Source: Gonocerus acuteangulatus
Taxonomy: Eukaryota; Arthropoda; Insecta; Hemiptera; Coreidae
NCBI GenBank assembly: GCA_946811695.1
Contig: OX328132.1
Coordinates: 94,901,456-94,965,455, forward strand
DNA: 64,000 nucleotides
Direction: 5' to 3'
Shown here one piece after another: positions 33,624 to 44,704 of this stretch. The position numbers and the translations under genes were made by a program. The stretch's first letter is position 1. Each line of letters begins with the position of its first letter. The notes beneath the pieces were generated by a model that was not told where the DNA came from, did not search any database, and was given only the letters and a program-made list of their open reading frames with translations.

Positions 33624-34553
33624 AATTATGCTGAAAATAAAACCACCATCCAGCAATTCCTATAAAGACTGTACGCTCGGTGAGGTAGAGCTTACCCTTC
33701 TAATTATGCTTGAACAAAATACTTCTAAAATAAAACAAAATACTTGTTTATCGATGGGTTTATTCAGATTATCTATTGTACTAGGATGGGAGAGCTACCT
33801 TCTGAGTTCGGTGACTGCTCAGGTAATGAGTCACATGGAGCTTTGTATGTACCTGAGAGAGAGATACAGTTACAAGGGAATGGCACCATCCTCTCTCCTT
33901 GAGTATCTGTTTACCTTTACGCTCTCTTTGACTTCCTCGTCGGCACCTAACCGCTTTCAAACGTGCCTTTCATACTTCTTTGGACGGATGAAATAGCTTT
34001 TCAGCTTTCTACTTTTCGTTTATTTATAAATTATGAAAGGTCGTATATTTAAAAACACTATTATTAGCAACTTATATATACACAGACAATTTGAGCCAGA
34101 CTGATCCGATTCACACTCAGGACGTTCATTCGAATCCGCGTTCAACTATTTCAATACGAACTATTATTTTATTTTATTATCTGGTTTCGAACAGAATTAA
34201 TATTCTGTCTGTTTCGAATGTGAATTGTTAAAAATGGATTGCAAATTATTTATAACTTTGACGGAGGAATGAAAACCACTCTGCGATCAAAACAAATTGC
34301 CGAAAGGTGAATAACAAAAACCAAAATTATTTCAGCTCCAAAAAGTTGTATTCATTTTATTTATTTTTAATTATTATGCTTAAGTTAAACTTTCGCCGCA
34401 TTATACTTGTCATTATGAAAGTAATTAAAATCGAGTTGTTTATCCAACTTTATCAATTTATGAAATTATCCAAGAATTGGACTAATTCGCAAATGCAGCA
34501 CGTTGTCATTAGATGATAAAAACTTGCAGATTAACAAAAAACATTTATAATAC
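33624..34553. other. Unassigned sequence
   Basis: An open frame of 122 codons at 33,628-33,996 has no recognised domain, and its composition does not exclude coding. No splice or promoter signal could be tied to it. Confidence 0.3.
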
Positions 34554-34560
34554 GAATGCC

Positions 34561-34744
34561 GGGGTCTCCCGTGGTCTAATGGCTAGCGCCTTGGGTTCAT
34601 AAGCGGGAGATGGTGGGTTCGATTCCCAACCTCCGGCAGGAATTTTATCATCCCACGGCTCGCTGGTAAAATTCCTCGCTGCACCCTGGATGTCGGCGCT
34701 AATGACCTAGATGTAGAAGCGCCGTAAAAAAAAGAAAAAAAAAA
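34561..34744 (+). repeat. SINE-1, full length, with TSD
   Basis: tRNA-like head GGGGTCTCCCGTGGTCTAAT (box A TGGTCTAATGG), box B GGTTCGATTCC, body with AGGAATTTTATCATCCCACG, CCTCGCTGCACCCTGGATG and GTCGGCGCTAATGACC, ending GCGCCGT plus an A-rich tail. Flanked by GAATGCC (34,554-34,560 and 34,745-34,751). It does not encode a functional tRNA. Confidence 0.88.
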
Positions 34745-34751
34745 GAATGCC

Positions 34752-35740
34752 TTTATGCAGCTGGAACGGCATATTAAATTCAATAAATAGAAAGGGAAAT
34801 TGCTAAACCAATATTTGGTCGAATTGACACTCAACAAGAAACTTACAGACTTCGAAGTAATAAGGTAGTAGAAGAATATGGTGCCAAAAAATGAAGATTA
34901 CAATCTACAAGTACATGTGTGTGTCGGTTCCCATTCAAAAACAACATGTATAAAAGGGAAGGTCAAGTTCATTAACCAGCAGAATCCATCAACTGGAAAT
35001 CCCCTCCGAGTAAACCGCTTACGGGTTTGCGTTAAAAAGCTCCCAAGTACTTTTTCGTTGGTATTTTTTCGGGAGGAATTGAATGCTCCCTCTATCAAGA
35101 CGATGTCTTCCACCGTTTTTGTTTCAATGTTTTAGAAATTTAGAAACCTAGAATTCTGTTTTAGGTGCTCCAAAACGACAGAGGGAATGGTTTTCAATAT
35201 TTATGAAAACTAAGATATACACATTTTGGGATGAAAATAGGAAGTATTAAAAACAGTATTAACATTTTTTTTTTATTTATATTTTGTAAAAAATCTCCAA
35301 AATGCCAGAGTAATTATGGTACGCAGAAGGCGACTATTAGAAAGTATAATAAATATCTTACAAAAAATGTTCGGGAGTAAATTGCAATTATACCACCTCA
35401 GTCGGAGAAAACTGAAGTGTTAGTTTCGTGCCATTGAAATTACCACATTCCAGTTACATACAAGAGTTTGCGTTCTTAACTTTCCAAATCACAGTAAATA
35501 TGAGCATTATATGGAACACCCCGCGGAGATGACGCAGTTTCTTCTAGTGGGTAATTGAGAAGATATGGACGACCGTTGAGATGTAGAAGGTGTTGATCGT
35601 TTGGGTTTCGGTCTATTTTTTTATTCAATAAAATTACATTTTATAGTGACTCTTCATATTTCATCTCCATCATCCTGTTTGCAGTTTCTTCATATGAACC
35701 GAAATCCGTAGGTAATTATATTTTGTTTTGATTTAATTTA
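34752..35740. other. Unassigned region with a PLE-end fragment
   Basis: 35,583-35,650 (TGTTGATCG, GGTTTCGGTCTATTTTTTTA, TTCAATAAAA) matches the PLE end at about 41,892-41,945. The open frame at 34,878-35,135 has no known motif. Confidence 0.35.
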
Positions 35741-35745
35741 TAACC

Positions 35746-36700
35746 TAGGGGGCGAGGTTAGACAGTAGTAGAGCACTGGACTAATATGCTAGAGCAGGGG
35801 TCTCCAAACTACGGCCCGAGGGCCACATCCGGCCCGCGGACAATTTTGTCCGGCCCGCGGAGAGCTAGCATACTTGAAAACTTCTTTTAGAGAACATATT
35901 TTTTATAGCAAATTAAATTTAGTTTACTGCAGTATTCTAATTTTATGTTGAATAATTATTAATATGACATCTACATTGATATGGTCATGGGCTAACTACT
36001 CATAACATTGTTGTAGGCTTATTGTTATTGTTTTTGTGATAAGTTGGATAAAGAAACACAGAATTGTAATGAGTAAAGACATGTATAATATGCAGAAAAT
36101 TTAAGTTCAGTATATAATAACATAATATCTGTTAGCGATAGAAGGTACTACTTATTTCCGCTTGTAGTCCACCAGATGTCGTGTCACATTACTCCTCATG
36201 GCTCGTACTCTACGACTAATCAAGAAATTACAGATAATGACAGGAAAATTAATAATATGCAGTGTTGCCGTTTTGCGGACTTTAGTCCGATTTGCAGCCT
36301 TTTTTAAACGTTGTGTACTTTTTCGGCATTTTTTTTCCATCAGTGGACTATTTCACTTTTTACCACCGGCAACAATGATAATATGGTTTTGGCCCTCGGA
36401 ACCTACTGGAGTAATCAGTATGGCCCTAAGGCTGGAAAATTTGGAGACCCCTGTGCTAGAGGATCTAAGTTCAAAAGCCGAGTGCACTCGGCCTCCCTGG
36501 CCTTCCCTAGGCCAACCCAGCCATCAATTAATTTATTAATGGGTACTTGCAAAGGGAAAACTCAGGCGGTCGGGGCATAGTACTGACCACACTATTTACC
36601 TAGTGTGCCATATGGTGAAGAATCAGATATCTCTACAGTATTTGCCCCTTTGATCACTCGTGGCCTGTTAAGAGATTGATTTTCTTTTTATTTATTTACT
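35746..36700 (+). repeat. tRNA-Lys-like SINE interrupted by a hAT
   Basis: Head AGTAGTAGAGCACTGGACTA resembles the D-arm/anticodon region of tRNA-Lys-type genes. After the hAT, GGATCTAAGTTCAAAAGCCG supplies a box B-like segment, followed by CACTCGGCCTCCCTGG. The 3' end is ill-defined. It is a second SINE lineage, unrelated to SINE-1 and SINE-2. Confidence 0.5.
35795..36453. mobile_element. hAT element with perfect TSD
   Basis: TIR CAGGGGTCTCCAAA / TTTGGAGACCCCTG (14 bp perfect) and an 8 bp TSD TGCTAGAG (35,787-35,794 and 36,454-36,461). The left end continues CTACGGCCCGAGGGCCACAT, typical of animal hAT (Charlie-like) ends. 659 bp with no intact transposase. Confidence 0.93.
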
Positions 36701-37740
36701 ATATTTTTTTAATTCTATTTTTTCATATTCTTAACCAAAAAGGATGAATTTTAATAAAGCTCGATATAAAATGAGATGGGACGAATCATAGTTCGGTCGA
36801 TGAATGACGGAAGCCTTTACTCTTGCATGCTAGTCTGCTTTAAAGTGATCAATAGACAGGTGTAGACAAGCCGACGCCATTGGAAGCAGTTCCTCCTGTG
36901 CAGGAAGCAGTATTGTGGCAGCATCCCATGAACCTTTTTCTAGTTAACAATATCTCCCTTTGAGCAACTTGAATAATGGAAAACGTTGAACAGTAATACA
37001 CAGGAGTCACTATGAGTCCTATCTTTCTGTTAGCACTTAGTTTGTGTGTTGCCCTTTGAGGCCACATAATAATACAAACTGTATTAATCAACCATATTAT
37101 AATATTCATGAAAAATGAATTTTTAAACCACAAGATATTGTTGTACCTGGAATCTGTCCATGGCTTGGTTGGAGATAGTCGAGATTCGGCACTATCAGTA
37201 AAGAGGTCCGGTTTTATTCCTTTTCATAATCGTATCACTCGTGTCAACCCGAAAGCCTTTAAACTGAAATTTTTCAAGGAACTCTAATGTAAGGAAAATA
37301 TTTCAGGTAAATTCCTACCGACTTTTTTCTTCGCCAATATTCTCAGCTTGGCGAGGCTCACGTGTCGACATAAATTGTTTAGTAACATTTGTTACCCTCT
37401 GTCAAGCAGCTTAAGTTTCACACCAAGTACATATGCAGTATTGGCTTTGAAAGCCAGCTGCTCCCACAACGAGGGGAGCACCTAACCAACCGACCGAGGG
37501 GATGGGTCCTAGGTCGTGGGCAGCTCCAGGGTCGTTTCTCCAACCAAAACGAAAAGATAATCAATTATTATCCTCCTCCGCCAGCAATTATCCCTTCTTT
37601 ATCAACTTCCTCATGTTTCAACTCTTTTTGTCTCGTCAATCCATTTTACAGACTATTGCGTTATTGCTCTAGAAGGGGGGTGCTCAAACTTGAACTGCTG
37701 GCGTTCTATCTCAGTATTGTTAGCCAAGGATCAGTCGTTC
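36700..37740. other. Unassigned region
   Basis: Open frames at 36,849-37,133 (-) and 37,389-37,757 (+) lack recognisable domains. No TE boundary was found. Confidence 0.3.
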
Positions 37741-37743
37741 GGT

Positions 37744-37828
37744 CCAATCCGGACTAATCCGTATTGGACCCGTATTTCACCCAATCCGGACTAATCCGTA
37801 TTGGACCCATATTTCACCCAATCCGGAC
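37744..37828 (+). repeat. 37 bp tandem repeat
   Basis: Two full units of CCAATCCGGACTAATCCGTA plus TTGGACCCRTATTTCAC and a partial third, which is cut by the hAT insertion at 37,830. Confidence 0.85.
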
Positions 37829-37829
37829 A

Positions 37830-38086
37830 CAGTGGCGGCTAAAATGGTGGTCTTGGAGTTAGCCCCCCCCCCCAAATAAAGTTCACAATCGTTTTCGGTT
37901 AAGTTAGAAAAACAAATGGTTTAGGCAAATTAATAGTAATAAGTTCTAATTAATGTATATTCTTAGTTTATCAAATACTTCCTTAATGATTTCCAGGTGC
38001 CTGGTTATAAAAACACACCCAGCTAGGCGGTAAGCCCATAATAAATTAGCCCCCCCCCCAGAAATGTTTGTCTAGAGCCGCCGATG
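37830..38086. mobile_element. Short hAT element
   Basis: Left CAGTGGCGGCTAAA, right TCTAGAGCCGCCGATG, imperfect TIR. Perfect 8 bp TSD TCCGGACA (37,822-37,829 and 38,087-38,094). C-runs flank both subterminal regions. 257 bp, non-coding. Confidence 0.9.
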
Positions 38087-38302
38087 TCCGGACAAGTAAG
38101 TTGACCCAAACATTGCCATCATCTGAAGGACGATTAGCCTTAGATTCGGATATATATCTTCAGATAAAAAACACAAGAATTTTGAAACAGATGCTGTCGA
38201 ATTGAGACGTATGCCTGGTATAATCCGCACTAACTCATTTTCAACAGAACATGAGTCTATTTTAAACTTACTTGTTATTTCAGTAGCTCATTCCTATACG
38301 TT

Positions 38303-38400
38303 TTTTACAAGGATTAAAAGGATTAATCAAGCGACATTTTCTAATTTAATTTTACAAGGATTAAAAAGGATTAATCAAGCGACATTTTCTAATTTACTGA
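38303..38400 (+). repeat. Tandem duplication of about 47 bp
   Basis: TTTTACAAGGATTAAAAGGA through CGACATTTTCTAATTTA is present twice with one added A. It lies within an open frame (38,202-38,405) whose C-terminus therefore repeats RINQATFSNL. Confidence 0.75.
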
Positions 38401-38550
38401 AATAATAAAAACGAATTATTCGATAGTTTTTTAAATATCATAATTCAACTGAAGACTCCTTGCTTTCAAAGACAGAAAATGTTTTTAGATCCTTTCTTTT
38501 CAGTTGATCTAAAATAAGTTGCAATTTATTTTCCAATGCAATTATTGCGC

Positions 38551-38591
<41 letters not shown>

Positions 38592-39640
38592 TGAAACTCC
38601 AAGTTAATGGTGTTTAAACGGATTTTGATGTCTGTCAAAAATGTCAAACCAGTCAGCCATTTTCTTTTTGTCATGCATCTGGGTAAAATCTATCGCCCAG
38701 AAAAGCTCTTATTTCGAGCAATAGTTCTTGAAACCTTTCTAGGAATTTTCCGCGACTCAACCACCTAAAGCCCGAGTGAAAAGGTAAATAAATCAGTGAC
38801 TCACTAGTAATTCAGCTGACTCACTATCTTCCAACTGTAATTTAAAGAGCCGTCGTTGCAAGCTAGATGGAATTCACAAAATTTCTATTGCAATTATGAC
38901 TCTACCATCAGACAGCATGGTATCAATAAATCTAATGTATGTATTAGCGCCCGTGCGCCATAAAGGTGTCACTAGAATGTAAAGGGTCAGATAAATATAG
39001 TTTGGAATTATGTTGAAAATGTAAACCTGTTTCCAAGTCAATCTGTCGCTTTTCAGAGTGTGAAGTCTTTGTTTTAGTTATTTTCTTGAAAGCGGTTAAT
39101 GGTATCATCTAAAATGAAATTTAATTGTATTCCCAACGTCACAATATCTAACCAAGAAGCTAATAATAATAAACCAAAAACCAGTAACGGCACTTTGTTT
39201 CTTGCAAAATTCACGAAAAACCAGGTTTCCAGTTGATGGATTCAGCTGGTTAACGAACTTGATATTCAGTTGTAGTCGAAGTATTTTTACACCAAGTAAC
39301 ACAAACAACATTCCTCTATGGTAGACGCAAGAGCGCAAACTGACACATAATGGCTAACACACTTGACCTTATTATGGAATTATTCGAAGTTCATCAAAAT
39401 CGTACTTTTGTCAGTGCGAATATTTTAAATATTTGAACGACCAGTATTTTTGTAAACTTCGGATCAAGACACCGGGACCTCCGGATCAGATCATACTGGT
39501 CGAGTAAGAGCGCTTTCGGTCGTAGGTTACCCTAGAATCATGGTTTTGTAAGAATCGAGCGACGTGAGCCCGGACTAGATAAACAAGCAACTAATTGCTC
39601 CTGACTCACGCACACTTTTGTGCTACCAGCTTTACACCTA
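38401..39640. other. Unassigned region with a T-run
   Basis: T-run at about 38,551-38,586. A segment near 39,105-39,260 resembles the A-family 'gcgaaattcgc...aaccagcaaaatccgcc' zone on the minus strand, but it is too diverged to assign. Confidence 0.3.
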
Positions 39641-40763
39641 AGGGTACGTTCATGGAGAGGATTGATTCTGCGATGCTACGATAGCTACTCCCATGAGCGC
39701 TGCCCCGATGTATTCTAGATCGATGGAGGGTGTTCATGCTGACTCACCATTGCATTGGTTCTTGCTGGGAGTAAAGTAACCTTCAACAGTGAATTAGCTT
39801 TTGTTTATGAAAAAGCTCTGCTTATGTTAGTGAGAAAAAATGAGCCTTTACAATTAGTTCGCGATGTTCCTGACAAAGAAAAAGGGATTGGTTTCTTACT
39901 CGGAAAAATTAATGGAATCCTATTAATTTTAGCGAGTTGGATAGACTAGAGTCGCTTAAATTAATATAATTCTATTAATTGCGAGTTGGATTGGCTAGAG
40001 TTTTCTCATATCTTCTTGAGCGAGTGGAGCGTAGCGTAGCGATCGGAAACGCATATCATGTATTGCTTAATAAATGTAAAAGATCCAAAAAAAGAGAGAG
40101 AGAAAAGGAATAAAATATGTTTGTTTACAAATATCGTTGTTTGTTATCCTTCATAACCTGCAAAACAGTCAACTTTAATGCTTAATAACTTTTTTCATAG
40201 TTGAGAGAATTGATTTTGATCATATTAACCTTTTTATTAATAAATATTACTTGCCATTATCTAATATGAATTATAACCGTAGATAACGAGTCAAGTAGTA
40301 AAAGATAACCAGCAAAGAACCTGTAAGCTAATCAGTAAGCTTATCAGCGAGTACGAGTATCTGTTATAAATCACTTAACTAAATAAATACTTCAAAAGTA
40401 ACTGGATGTAGTCTTCGCAAAAAGACCCAATTTTCTTTCATCTCGACAACGAAATAACCAAAAAAGAATAATCACACAAGATGAAGTAATGAGAGAGGGT
40501 AGGTGACCTGCGCACTAGAGTCCTTTTGAACGAACCAATCACAGTCAGGCCCACATCGCGGCTTCCCTCCTCACTGCGAGGAGAAAACAAAATATTTGTT
40601 TTTCCCCGCGGTCACTGCGCGAGTGCGAGAATAGCATCGGAAGTAAGGATCCTCACTATGAACACTCCCACCTTAATACATGTGTTTGTTTTACATCGGG
40701 ACAGCGCTCATCGGAGTAGCTATCGTAGCATCGCAGAATGAATCCTCACCATGAACGTACCCT
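39641..40763. mobile_element. Long-TIR element (AGGGTACGTTCATGG)
   Basis: Terminal inverted repeats of about 70 bp (AGGGTACGTTCATGG, GATTCTGCGATGCTACGATA, GCTACTCC.ATGAGCGCTG) at 39,641-39,712 and 40,692-40,763, with few mismatches. The interior includes a minus-strand copy of the GGGTCT element (39,757-40,428). No TSD could be fixed. Confidence 0.7.
39757..40428 (-). mobile_element. Truncated GGGTCT TIR element
   Basis: On the minus strand it begins GGGTCTTTTTGCGAAGACTA with TCCAGTTACTTTTG and follows the inner copy at 32,467 almost colinearly to TTACTTTACTCCCAGCAAGA. It lacks the other TIR. The open frame at 39,755-39,949 is TE sequence. Confidence 0.7.
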
Positions 40764-40898
40764 AACGGAACATTCAACTCACACCCACACTCATAACATG
40801 TTCACAGTCATAACTCTTCAAACATATGTTGGTTTCCCTAAGTCTTCTAGCGAACACATCGCTTAAACAATATCCTGCTCCACAGCGTATGTTTAAAA

Positions 40899-41185
40899 AG
40901 TCCGACTCGCAGAAGTAGGATTGTTTTAGCGTGTTTCCGGTAATTCTTATTTGCAGTGTGATTTTGAAAGCTTACAGTGCAACGAAACTTATATCTCGAA
41001 ACTTAAACCTCCATACACTCCGACTCGTAAGAAATATATTGGGTTTTCCACTTACCACAATTGTGCTACCTCTTCGGAGATATGTAAGAAAGAATATGAA
41101 AACTCCGAAAATGCTCATGTCAGTCGACAATTTGTTCTTCTGAAATAAAAAGAAAATGAACAAAAAAGAAAAAGAAAAAGAAAAA
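40899..41185 (+). repeat. Diverged A-like element 5' part
   Basis: AGTCCGACTCGCAGAAGTAG, TTTTAGCGTGTTTCCGG and later 'cacttaccacaattgtgctacctcttcggagatat' preserve the A-family order with much divergence. Cut by a PLE pair. Confidence 0.55.
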
Positions 41186-41197
41186 AACATTATGTGG

Positions 41198-41458
41198 TAT
41201 CTAAATAAAACTACATGTTATATCCGAATATGCGTGTTATTTTGCCGACATATCGGCATGAAATTCACTCCTTCATCAGGGCTGTAAAAGAAGGAGGTTA
41301 GAGTTAATTCTAATTTATATGCAGAAGGAATAAAATAAAAATGTGTACTCCTTGTTTTAAAGTGATGAAGGCATAAATTTCAAGCCAAAACATCGACAAA
41401 AATAAAGCGCTGAATAAATATAGTTTTAATAATATACCACGTGACCGAATCCAAAAAC
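41198..41458. mobile_element. Penelope-like inverted pair
   Basis: Flanked by AACATTATG.GG direct repeats (41,186-41,197 and 41,459-41,470). The minus half carries a degenerate hammerhead-type motif (complement of GACATATCGGCATG...TCCTTCATCAGGGC). The plus half carries another (AGTGATGAAGGC...CAAGCCAAAACATCG). It ends GTGACCGAATCC, like the other PLEs. Confidence 0.65.
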
Positions 41459-41470
41459 AACATTATGGGG

Positions 41471-41870
41471 GTTTCATCTACTCCAAACGTAACCAATATT
41501 TATATATCTTAGTTAGAATGAATTCCAAACGAACGAAAACATGTTTAAATGTTTTGGAGTACCCGGAATAAAAATTCCAATTTTTTCACATTTCTTGAGG
41601 AAGGAAACACTCAAAAGCTGGTAGATTCGTAGTGATGATGCATGATCGGACCAGAAAAAGTAAGTGAATATTCACGTGAAAGCGAAATTTCTATAAATAA
41701 TTGAAATGTAATTTTTTTTTATTTCTTCAAACGTTTCATCTGCATCAAATCGTTTTCCTAATTAATTGAATCTGTTAAATTATAAAAAATATGATATAAA
41801 GAAAAACTTGGATTTCTTACAACTGTTTACAGAAGAATGTGCATAGTTTATGCAGCACCTGACCTTTTCT
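41471..41870. other. Unassigned sequence
   Basis: Some A-family-like words (ACTCCAAACGTAACCAATAT, ATATCTTAGTTAGAATGAAT) suggest a decayed A-family interior. No end is present. Confidence 0.35.
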
Positions 41871-41871
41871 A

Positions 41872-41901
41872 TCAACGCCATCTCAAGAGATGGCGTTGAT
41901 C
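41872..41901. repeat. 14 bp-arm hairpin at a PLE end
   Basis: ATCAACGCCATCTC, two bases, then GAGATGGCGTTGAT. It abuts the PLE end beginning GATCGTCGGGGTTTCGG. Confidence 0.75.
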
Positions 41902-42060
41902 GTCGGGGTTTCGGTCTATTTTTTTATTCAATAAAACTACATTTTATAATTAAAATGTATTTTATTAACGCCAAAGTTTCGGCTTGGTATACAAGCCTCC
42001 TTCAGGGCTTTGGAGAAGAGGGGGAACTGTTCCGTTTCATGGAGGCTACATTTTTCTATC
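41888..42060 (-). mobile_element. Penelope-like fragment, minus strand
   Basis: Contains the complement of a hammerhead-type motif at 41,968-42,014 and the PLE end GACCGAAACCCCGACGATCA. The 5' limit is not defined. Confidence 0.6.
41968..42014 (-). ncRNA. Degenerate hammerhead-type motif
   Basis: Minus strand: GCC, CTGAAGGA (core altered), stem II GGCTTG-tatac-CAAGCC, GAA, ACTTT, GGC. Stem I (GCC/GGC) and stem II are intact, but the CUGAUGA core is mutated, so activity is not expected. Confidence 0.5.
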
Positions 42061-42528
42061 ATTGCATCAACAAGTAGATGCAGGCGCTGACAATTTCTAT
42101 TCTAAGTATTCCAAATGACACCTTCGTGACGGGCAATATAGATAGACAGTCACTAATAATAAAGCTAAATATGAAATTACCGTATCTACGGCTAGAAGGC
42201 GAATATTTATAGAACCAACCTGCCTGACATTACTTATCAATAGGGAAAGGATGTTCATGTAAAATAAAATTCAAAAAATGTACATATATATGTAACTATT
42301 TATAATGAAATATTTAATAAACAATTAAAAAAATATGTAGTAAAAAGTACCTAAAACACTATAAAATATTCAAAAGAAAAGCATAAATGATAACCAGGAA
42401 CTCTGTTATTGTAAATGGATAGAACAAAATGACTTAAACTCTATAACATATAGAAAAATAAAGTATAAATTAAAATTAGGAACTTATAAAAGGGGAAAAA
42501 GGAAGTTGAAAATTTTAACAGATGTTCA
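42061..42528. other. Unassigned AT-rich sequence
   Basis: Directly 3' of the hAT pseudogene. No TIR was recognised. Confidence 0.3.
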
Positions 42529-43208
42529 TTATTTTGTAAAATTGTTTGCAACAACATGCAGTTTTAAATTGTAAAATCGTGAAATGGCGCCGCGCCGGTG
42601 AGTTCTGAGAATATTTTTGAAGCGACTGAATGATCCTTCAACATCTACTGAAGGGACTGGTGTGTATTTGAAGGCTGCAATCTCCATGGGATTAAACTCG
42701 ACTGCTAAAGATCTACTTGCTGTTTTGCCACTGTGGATGTCTCCAATAATCTGGATATCTTTCCATCCAGGGTTTTTTCCTAGACAGTCTTTTAACTATT
42801 TTTTTTTATTTATTCCCCAGTATTTTCTCTATTACTCCCTGTATGATTGCAATGCTATCCACTAACAACATGGATTTTGTCTCTAGTCTCGATATAGTAG
42901 GATATATAAAATACACATTTGAAGAGATGTAGGCAAGGTCGTCCTTCAAGCTAGATTTTTCCATCAATAAGTTTGCTTTTTCTACTGCTACGGCTGACTC
43001 TCGATCAAATTGTGAAACAACACTTTTTATTTTATCGAAGTTCTCACTGTAGTATTGTGCTGCGTCCAGCCAAGTGCCCTTACGGTGCATTGTATGGGCC
43101 AAAGAGGTTAGATGAATCATTTTCGGGTAAAAAAATTTCAAGACATTACCTGCTTTGATCATGTATGGAGCCGCATCAGTCAAAAATAACAATTCCTCAA
43201 TGCTCTAG
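42529..43208 (-). pseudogene. hAT transposase pseudogene, C-terminal part
   Basis: The 42,806-43,205 part encodes [15 protein letters not shown], matching the hAT catalytic-core region with its first visible Asp, then [15 protein letters not shown], the C/S-x-AH-x-x-HR motif of hAT RNase H-like domains. After a frameshift in an A-rich run (about 42,795-42,812), the frame continues with IQIIGDIHSGKTASRSLA, FKYTPVPSVDVEGSFSRFK and a stop at 42,529-42,531. The PxPSVDVE.SFS block is the conserved hAT C-terminal dimerisation motif (usually T/S-VERSFS). Residues before LTDAAPYM are lost: an in-frame stop lies just upstream. Not functional. Confidence 0.82.
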
Positions 43209-43209
43209 G

Positions 43210-44280
43210 TTCAATAGGTAAAGTATTATTTTCTTTCTCGGTTCCCCCTTTATTTTTTGTCAATTACAAAATAAAATGAATATCAAAATATGTGGCAAAA
43301 ATATGTATTTATGGCAGAATAAGTAAAAAATATGGATTTTTGACAAAATATGTAAAATAAACACCTGTTTAAATACTTTAAAATCACTTGAAACATGCAG
43401 AATTGCATCAAGAATTGGTATTTACGAATCAGAAAAAAATATGTAATTACATGAACACCCGTTCCCTAGTTATCAAATATGCTCCAGAATTTTCAAATTC
43501 CTTCAACTTTAAAGCATTTTCCCATCCCAATTTCAGCGAATGGGAATTTCCTCTCAGCGTCTACCTCATGATTCATCTCAAACACACAACATCCTCTACT
43601 TGAGAAATATACCATTCCAACTGATTAACCTCGTCAATTTATCATCAATGATAAAATATTTACAAATTTTGACCTGGACGAGGAAGATTCATTTCTAGGA
43701 ACGAGAAGAAAACGCCACAACCTCCTAAGATGCAACGTACACAAAGCCTGTGGAGGTTGTGACTTTTCCATCACATTCCCGAAAATATTACTTAACGGGA
43801 CATTAGGCAGAATATACTCATGAAACTCTATAGTAAGTTTCTCTTTTATGTTATGTCTGGCAACAACTTATTAATTCTAAACCTGACGTAAAGCATATTG
43901 TCGTGACGAAGAAGCTAGTATTTTCTAATTCTTCTCACAATTAATCTAATAGGCTTGAGCGTTTCAGAAGTCATTCAAGAACCTCTTGTTGAAAGTGTTG
44001 GTTCGCCTTCAGGTTTCGAATTGTAAGCCATGGGCCATGGGCTGTCTCTCGCCCATGAAAATGCAAACTCGTAAACTTTCTTTTTTTGATTAGCACTAAT
44101 TCGCTTTTTCACGGTCTTATAATTGAGTTTCTCGTGCACGGTCATCTTGTGTACTATTGAAATTCAATGGATTTCCGGACGTGTTAATTAATGGATTTCC
44201 AAAATCAAGCAGCACGAACATTCTGTTATTGGTTTCGATTAGGCAAAAAGGTTTTTTTTCGGCAAAATTAACACAAAGGT
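43210..44280. other. Unassigned region
   Basis: Four ATATGTATTT / ATATGGATTT / ATATGTAAAAT words near 43,270-43,360 hint at a hAT subterminal region, but no TIR was fixed. No gene was recognised. Confidence 0.3.
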
Positions 44281-44283
44281 TTT

Positions 44284-44414
44284 AGCGCTTTTCCTTCCTC
44301 CCCCCGTTGGGAGGAAACCCGCTTATGTCGTCGACCCGATGACGCAATTTGTAAGTGCCGATTAGAACATTTTACGTTTCAGAACTGATAGCTCTCGAAA
44401 ATAACGTTATATAC

Positions 44415-44447
<33 letters not shown>

Positions 44448-44461
44448 TGTGTATGTATGTA

Positions 44462-44505
<44 letters not shown>
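44284..44505 (-). repeat. A-family 3' end fragment with microsatellite
   Basis: Minus strand: hairpin GGTTTCCTCCC..., GGAAAAGCGCTAAAA, preceded by the A-family segment ending in GCCGACTAGAAA-like words, then GTAT/TA repeats (44,415-44,505). Confidence 0.65.
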
Positions 44506-44509
<4 letters not shown>

Positions 44510-44529
44510 CATATATACATACACATATA

Positions 44530-44659
44530 TGTATTTTTTATTTTTTTTATTTATTTCATTATAAGAGCTCCGCAACTATGGCTATGAGCCCTAATACAGA
44601 TTATAAAATATATACAATATTTTACACTTTGATACAATTTACATTTATACTTAAATAAG

Positions 44660-44704
<45 letters not shown>

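Noticed and set aside
33628..33996. 122-codon ORF as a gene
   Set aside because: No recognisable domain or splice and promoter context; random frames of this size are expected here.
37744..37817. CRISPR-like or regulated repeat array
   Set aside because: Only about 2.3 head-to-tail units with no spacers, in a eukaryotic TE-rich context.
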